From contig QHNF01000005.1 in NCBI GenBank assembly GCA_003218345.1, positions 1-9,563 of the forward strand: a DNA stretch of 9,563 bases. Direction: 5' to 3'. The translations under genes were made by a program, and so were the position numbers. The first letter of the stretch is position 1. Each line of letters opens with the position of its first letter. The notes beneath the pieces are model-generated. The model worked only from the letters and a program-made list of their open reading frames with translations, had not been told where the DNA came from and did no database searches. Below are positions 6,268 to 9,563 of this stretch, one piece after another. The stretch is from Verrucomicrobiota bacterium. GTDB lineage: Bacteria > Verrucomicrobiota > Verrucomicrobiia > Chthoniobacterales > UBA10450.

Positions 6268-6303
6268 ATGTGAGAAGTAAATCTGAACGAAATCAAAGAC
6301 CAG
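6268..6303 (+). pseudogene. Twelve-codon relic of a third cupin copy
   Basis: Directly after repeat copy B, ATG TGA GAA GTA AAT CTG AAC GAA ATC AAA GAC CAG reads M-stop-E-V-N-L-N-E-I-K-D-Q. This lines up without gaps with MRKVNLKDIPEQ of copy 1 and MHKVNLNEIKEE of copy 2. Codon 2 is TGA, one C-to-T change from the CGA (Arg) found in copy 1. After codon 12 the similarity stops and the sequence runs into the upstream region of the next gene. It is therefore the beginning of a third tandem unit, killed by a nonsense codon and/or a deletion. The distance from repeat edge to ATG also matches copy 2 within two bases. Confidence 0.72.
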
Positions 6304-6371
6304 ACGAGCCACACGCCTGCCGCTAGCAATTATGTTGCGACCAGCGCGTGCTCTGCCTTTAAGTTCAAATC

Positions 6372-6758
6372 ATGGATCCCAAACAATCACCGCAAGATTT
6401 TCCGTACAGGACTTACCTCAATATTCTGCACGGGCCGCTTGAACTGATCGATGTCCAGAAACTGGCCGATGCTTGCACGGATAAGTGGTACAACCAGACG
6501 CTTTGCAAGGTAAACGATTCTGTCGTTAGGCTCGCGGTGATTCAGGGGGAATATCACTGGCACGAACACAAAGACATCGATGAATTCTTTTTCGTTCTCG
6601 AGGGACATTTCCTGATCGATCTCGAAGATCGCGTTGTCGATCTTGCGCCGAAGCAGGGCTTTGTCGTGCCTAAAGGTGTGCGCCATCGTACACGCGCGCT
6701 TGAGCGAACAATGATTTTAATGGTGGAGCGCGCGGACATTGTTCCGACTGGCGATTGA
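6372..6758 (+). CDS. Cupin-domain protein (unrelated to the tandem pair)
   Basis: A 128-residue cupin. Motif 1 is GEYHWHEHKDIDEFFFVLEG (59-78), with H64, H66 and E71 as metal ligands. Motif 2 is KQGFVVPKGVRHRTRA (94-109), with H105. The body resembles the COG0662-type small cupins found beside mannose isomerase relatives, but it has no nucleotidyl or isomerase domain. The N-terminus DFPYRTYLNILHGPLELIDVQKLAD differs from the neighbouring cupins, so it is a separate lineage rather than another duplicate. It is followed after 15 bases by the SLOG-fold protein gene, so the two are probably co-transcribed. The ATG at 6372 is the first in the frame and gives a normal length. The reaction is unknown. 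Confidence 0.85.
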   Translation: MDPKQSPQDFPYRTYLNILHGPLELIDVQKLADACTDKWYNQTLCKVNDSVVRLAVIQGEYHWHEHKDIDEFFFVLEGHFLIDLEDRVVDLAPKQGFVVPKGVRHRTRALERTMILMVERADIVPTGD

Positions 6759-6773
6759 GCGCTCCGAGGGCAG

Positions 6774-7238
6774 GTGAAAATCGTTTCCGGCGGCCAAACG
6801 GGCGTGGATCGCGCGGCGCTCGATGTGGCCCTCAAGCACGGAATCGAATGCGGTGGCTGGTGTCCAGCCGGGCGTCTTGATGAGTTCGGCAGGATCCCCG
6901 ATCAATATCCGGTTCAGGAGCTAGACGTTGGCGGCTTCACGGAGCGGACCTTGCGCAACGTAAAAGATTCCGATGGCACTGTAATCATTTACTCGGACAA
7001 GCGTACCGGCGGCACTGAGCAAACAGTTCGCTTCTGCCGTGAGCTACAACGGCCGCACGAACTCATCGACCCGTCAATGCTTTCCGCGCAAGACGCTGCG
7101 GAGTTGATTTCCGATTTCGTCCGCAGGCACAAAATCCGCATCCTCAATATCGCCGGGCCGCGCCAAAGCGAATGGGCGCAGGGCTACGATTACGCGTTTT
7201 GCGCGCTCGAGGCTTTTCTCACGCACAGCGCCGGCTAA
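6774..7238 (+). CDS. SLOG-fold 'putative molybdenum carrier' protein (PF12694-type, YpsA-like)
   Basis: A 154-residue protein starting at GTG (6774) with GAGGGCAG just upstream as a ribosome site. The GTG leads straight into the family N-terminus MKIVSGGQTGVDRAALD (1-17). Other motifs are GGWCPAGR (27-34), ERTLRNVKDSDGTVII (57-72), GGTEQT (79-84) and LNIAGPRQSEWAQG. These are typical of the proteins annotated as putative molybdenum carriers, a branch of the SLOG/YpsA Rossmann-like superfamily that binds nucleotide-like ligands. The molybdenum label comes from a structural/annotation link, and I see no molybdenum cofactor gene nearby, so the true ligand may be a nucleotide. The gene follows the cupin at 6372 by 15 bases, probably as a two-gene operon. 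Family is firm; function is open. Confidence 0.88.
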   Translation: MKIVSGGQTGVDRAALDVALKHGIECGGWCPAGRLDEFGRIPDQYPVQELDVGGFTERTLRNVKDSDGTVIIYSDKRTGGTEQTVRFCRELQRPHELIDPSMLSAQDAAELISDFVRRHKIRILNIAGPRQSEWAQGYDYAFCALEAFLTHSAG

Positions 7239-7518
7239 TGCCGCGACGGCCTCTTGTTCGCGCGGGTGCGGCGCGTCGCACGATCGCGCGCCCGATCTGC
7301 TCCAGTCTTGCTGCTGGAACGCGCTCCGGCCCGGCGCACCGTGGGCGCCTGTCCTGCACGAACATTTCCGCTGCCGACAGGGCTCTCGCGTTTTGTATGG
7401 TTCGCCGTAATTCCCGGCGACTCGCGTACTGAGTGCGCGATGCGGTCATCAGTCTCTCTGGGAGTTATCAATCTTGCCATCACCAGTATATCGCCGCGCG
7501 CACGTTCAGCGCGCGTGG
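7239..7518. other. Gene-poor spacer with only low-complexity reading frames
   Basis: This stretch separates the plus-strand SLOG gene from the end of the minus-strand permease. Open frames exist on both strands but they are dominated by Arg, Ala and Ser from GCG-rich sequence, match no family I recognise, and overlap each other. The expected partner ATPase (LolD) is not here. Apart from the hairpin at 7495-7515 I see no RNA gene or repeat. Confidence 0.5.
7495..7515 (-). terminator. Hairpin just downstream of the permease gene
   Basis: CGCGCGC (7495-7501) pairs perfectly with GCGCGCG (7509-7515) across a 7-base loop. The hairpin begins 3 bases beyond the permease stop codon on the minus strand. 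Position suggests a transcription end. No T-run follows on the minus strand, so an intrinsic terminator is not proven. Confidence 0.35.
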
Positions 7519-8832
7519 TCACTCGTAACGCAATGCTTTGACCGGGTCCAGACGCGCGGCGAAGTAAGCCGGGATCAATGCAGCAAACGAGCAGATGAAA
7601 AATGCGCTGATACAAATGACCGCAACATCTCTCGGGATGACTTCCGCCGGGATGGACGAAAATTGATAGACTTCACGCGGGAAAATCTCGATGTGCAATG
7701 TCGATGCGAGCCAGTGGCTGAATTCATTGCGGTAGCGGATCAAGGTCATTCCGAGTCCGAGTCCGGTGAGAGTTCCGAAAAGGCCGACGACGGTTCCCTG
7801 GCCAAGAAAGACCCAGATGATTTGCGCAATGTTCGCCCCGAGCGCTTTCATGATTCCAATCTCGCGGCGCTTTTGCACTGTCACGGTGATGAGCGTGCTC
7901 ATGATTCCGAATGCCGCGACGACCACGATGAAGAATAAAAGGAAAAACATCACGGTGCGCTCGAGCCGCACCGCCTCGAAATATTGATGGTTCATGTCGA
8001 TCCAAGTCTGCGCGTATTCGGGCGGCTCCAGAAATTGCTCGATCGCTCGTTTTACGCGTTCAGCGCTGTACGGGTTCTCTGTTCTTATGGTGATGCCGTG
8101 CAACGCGTCACCCAGACCGTATAACTCTTGCCCAACATAAATCGGCACGAGAAGAAATTCGGAGTCGTGCAGGTAGTGACCGGTTTCAAAGATACCGGTA
8201 ACGGTCAGTTCCTTCGGCAGGATCACATCGCGCAACTCGTCCACTGCTTTTTTTTCCTCCTCTCCCTTGGCGTTCTCCAGTTTTTTAATGCTATCGAGAA
8301 TCTGCCCGAGGTTTCCCGGCGAATAGATCGTGATTTTATCACCGACGTGCACGTCCAGTTTTCGCGCGAGCTCAATCCCGAGCACGGTCGATTCGCCTTC
8401 CAGGTCGAGCTTGCCGTATTTAATGAATTTCCGCAGCGGAATCACTTTCTCTTCCTCTGCAGGATCGATACCGCGAATCATGGGCGCGAGCCGCCGGTTT
8501 CGAAATTCGACAATTACCGGTCCCTGAATGTAGGGAGCGGTCGCAACCACACCTGGGGCATTATCGATTTTCGTTTTGAGCGTTCGCCAGTCCCGCAAGA
8601 CGTCTTCCGTGCTCACGAGAATATGGGCATCAAAATCGATCACTTTCTGGCGCAGCTCACGGTCGAATCCGGTCATTACGGAAATCACCAGTATCAGCAC
8701 GGTTACGCCGAGCATTACCCCGAGAACTGAAATCAGTGTGATGATCGAGAGAAACGTGCGCTTGGGTTTCAAATACCGCAGCGCCAGAAAAAGACTAAAC
8801 GGCAGTTTCAATTGGCGATAGCGTGGGGGCAA
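7519..8832 (-). CDS. LolC/LolE-family lipoprotein-releasing ABC transporter permease
   Basis: A 437-residue inner-membrane permease. In Gram-negative bacteria LolCDE extracts mature lipoproteins from the inner membrane and hands them to LolA. Layout: TM1 at about 29-52 (SIITLISVLGVMLGVTVLILVISV) followed by MTGFDREL, a periplasmic domain at about 55-290, TM2 at 293-317, the cytoplasmic coupling motif KRREIGIMKALGA (321-333), TM3 at about 338-365, TM4 at 403-424, and the ending DPVKALRYE. This is the FtsX/MacB-like permease topology and full length for the family. A highly charged stretch (about 183-200, KKLENAKGEEEKKAVDEL) sits in the periplasmic domain. The frame begins with TTG at 8832. An in-frame TTG at 8811 would give MKLPFSLFLALRYLKP, which looks more like family N-termini. 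No ATPase gene (lolD) is adjacent in this window. LolC and LolE cannot be told apart here. Confidence 0.9.
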   Translation of the reverse strand: MPPRYRQLKLPFSLFLALRYLKPKRTFLSIITLISVLGVMLGVTVLILVISVMTGFDRELRQKVIDFDAHILVSTEDVLRDWRTLKTKIDNAPGVVATAPYIQGPVIVEFRNRRLAPMIRGIDPAEEEKVIPLRKFIKYGKLDLEGESTVLGIELARKLDVHVGDKITIYSPGNLGQILDSIKKLENAKGEEEKKAVDELRDVILPKELTVTGIFETGHYLHDSEFLLVPIYVGQELYGLGDALHGITIRTENPYSAERVKRAIEQFLEPPEYAQTWIDMNHQYFEAVRLERTVMFFLLFFIVVVAAFGIMSTLITVTVQKRREIGIMKALGANIAQIIWVFLGQGTVVGLFGTLTGLGLGMTLIRYRNEFSHWLASTLHIEIFPREVYQFSSIPAEVIPRDVAVICISAFFICSFAALIPAYFAARLDPVKALRYE

Positions 8833-8878
8833 ACTCGCTTCAGTTCAACCGTGCGCACATGCGCAGGCGCGAGTTTGC
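8829..8878. repeat. Perfect 10-bp inverted repeat across the permease start
   Basis: GCAAACTCGC (8829-8838) and GCGAGTTTGC (8869-8878) are exact inverted copies separated by 30 bases. The spacer itself contains TGCGCA twice (8852-8857 and 8860-8865). The left arm overlaps the TTG at 8832 of the permease frame. It could fold in the permease leader or be an outlying part of the neighbouring repeat element. Function is unknown. Confidence 0.55.
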
Positions 8879-8879
8879 G

Positions 8880-9025
8880 GGGTGGCGCACGAGTCTCGCG
8901 TGCTGCTTTTGGCGTCGCGCAGAAACGAACTTTGCTTTGGATTCCGTATCGGTTGGAGCCGAAAACACACGAAGACTTTGCGATCGCACGGGGCGCTCGC
9001 CAGACGCCAGACGCGTGCGCTACCC
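8880..9025. repeat. MITE-like element with GGGT(A/G)GCGCACG ends
   Basis: About 146 bases bounded by inverted ends: 8880-8898 (GGGTGGCGCACGAGTCTCG) and 9007-9025, whose complement is GGGTAGCGCACGCGTCTGG; 16 of 19 positions match. Inside are GGCGTC near 8911 and GACGCC near 9003 as a second inverted pair, and a CAGACGC direct repeat at 9001-9014. It has no coding capacity. It fills most of the space between the DUF2237 gene and the permease, and its outer edge coincides with the last base of the DUF2237 stop codon. Its ends match those of the repeat inside thrB. Confidence 0.7.
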
Positions 9026-9384
9026 TATTTCAGCGCGTTGGCTTGTAGTTCTTCCAAGGTAACGAATTCGAGCGCGGAAGCGTGGGTTGCTTCAAGATCG
9101 ACAGGGGCCGCGCGATTGTGATCAAGCGCGCTTTTCCAACGCGTGACACAGACGCACCATTTGTCGCCCGGCTTCAGCCCGAGAAATCCCCATTCCGGGT
9201 GGGGCGTGACCAGATCGTTTCCGTCGAGCACGGAAAAATCTAGAAATTCACGCGTGGCCTTGACGCAAACGGTATGCAACCCGACATCTTCAGGGCCAGT
9301 GCGACAAAAGCCGTCACGATAGAAGCCGGTTATCGGGTTGCGGCAACAACATTTGAGTTCCGTTCCAAGAACGTTGGTGGGCAC
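9025..9384 (-). CDS. DUF2237 family protein
   Basis: A member of the DUF2237 family, which has no established function. Signatures: TNVLGTEL, PITGFYRDGFCRTGPEDVGLHTVC, GNDLVTPHPEWGFLGLKPGDKWCVCVTRW and LEATHASALEFVTLEEL. Many Cys residues (including CCC in the N-terminal part and CVC later) suggest metal binding or disulfide formation, but no function is known. I chose the GTG at 9384 because it places the start directly before NVLG, as in relatives, and gives 119 residues. The frame stays open to a TTG at 9453, which would add 23 residues ending in CYCCG; that part is unusual for the family. The stop TAG overlaps the edge of the repeat element at 8880-9025. It is divergent from the 2'-5' RNA ligase-like gene at 9490. 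Confidence 0.85.
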   Translation of the reverse strand: MPTNVLGTELKCCCRNPITGFYRDGFCRTGPEDVGLHTVCVKATREFLDFSVLDGNDLVTPHPEWGFLGLKPGDKWCVCVTRWKSALDHNRAAPVDLEATHASALEFVTLEELQANALK

Positions 9385-9489
9385 ACCGCAACAGTAGCAT
9401 TGGAGTCGAGTCGTTAAATCTTGAATCGCTAAAAAGATCGAGCTGCCGCCCAAAATCAGTGAGACGATAGTTAGTGCATTCCCTTAAGC

Positions 9490-9563
9490 ATGAAGCGAAC
9501 TGCGATCGCTTACTGGCTGATTCCGGCCGAGCCGGAGCGCAGCTTCTTTGAAAGCGTTGTTGT
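9490..9563 (+). CDS. 2'-5' RNA ligase/2H phosphoesterase-like protein, N-terminal fragment
   Basis: Only the first 24 codons are in the window: MKRTAIAYWLIPAEPERSFF, then ESVV. The opening strand with AYWLIPAEPxRxFF is characteristic of small bacterial 2H-superfamily proteins annotated as 2'-5' RNA ligase or cyclic phosphodiesterase, which act on 2',3'-cyclic or 2'-5' phosphodiester ends. The two catalytic HxT/S motifs would lie downstream and cannot be checked. The ATG at 9490 is preceded by TTAAG rather than a clear ribosome site. It is truncated by the window edge. Confidence 0.6.
   Translation, partial: MKRTAIAYWLIPAEPERSFFESVV

Noticed and set aside
6328..6340. ATTATGTTGCG shared between 6329-6339 and the 5' region of the small membrane protein (588-598)
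   Set aside because: An 11-base match in different contexts, without extension on either side; likely chance.
7235..7615. Reading frames on both strands after the SLOG gene (95 and 126 codons)
   Set aside because: Composition is that of GCG-rich noncoding sequence (mostly Arg, Ala, Ser, Thr), the frames overlap each other and the permease gene, and I recognise no motif.
7474..7938. 154-codon plus-strand frame opposite the permease
   Set aside because: Antisense shadow: Asp/Glu/Arg-rich with no structure, while the opposite strand encodes a clear FtsX-type permease.
8128..8730. 200-codon plus-strand frame opposite the permease
   Set aside because: Antisense to the periplasmic domain of the permease; no independent start signal or family match.

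Overview
The window looks like chromosome from a diderm, LPS-making bacterium, most likely a soil Verrucomicrobiota of the Chthoniobacterales/Udaeobacter type. The reasons are an LpxK for lipid A, a LolC/E-type lipoprotein-release permease, moderately high GC, few strong Shine-Dalgarno sites, and many short palindromic intergenic repeats. This placement is inferred from gene style and content; no marker gene in the window fixes it.

Left part (1-2520): a complete dodecin (flavin-binding storage/buffer protein) converges on a small two-helix membrane protein. A hairpin lies between them. Next is a minus-strand RlmI-like SAM methyltransferase. Divergent from it is a homoserine kinase (thrB) that is broken. 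Its N- and C-terminal halves are recognisable but sit in different frames. The conserved EGHPDN-type core is missing, and a palindromic repeat lies just downstream of the break.

Middle (2547-7238), all on the plus strand: lpxK; a stand-alone LigD-type polymerase/primase domain (NHEJ repair); a small CBU_0592-like membrane protein; two tandemly duplicated cupins whose 3' flanks carry the same TGTCAT...ATGACA inverted-repeat element; a 12-codon relic of a third copy; an unrelated cupin; and a SLOG-fold 'putative molybdenum carrier' protein that is probably co-transcribed with it.

Right part (7239-9563): a gene-poor 280-base stretch, then on the minus strand the LolC/E permease and a DUF2237 protein. 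Between these two genes is a roughly 146-bp MITE-like element. Its ends match the repeat inside thrB. The window closes with the first 24 codons of a plus-strand 2'-5' RNA ligase-like gene.

Most genes are ordinary housekeeping or accessory genes with no obvious shared pathway. The notable content is repeat-driven remodelling: a homoserine kinase lost next to a repeat insertion, a cupin array that expanded and decayed with its intergenic repeat, and short repeats placed at gene starts and stops. I found no convincing evidence for a new multi-gene defence or biosynthetic system.
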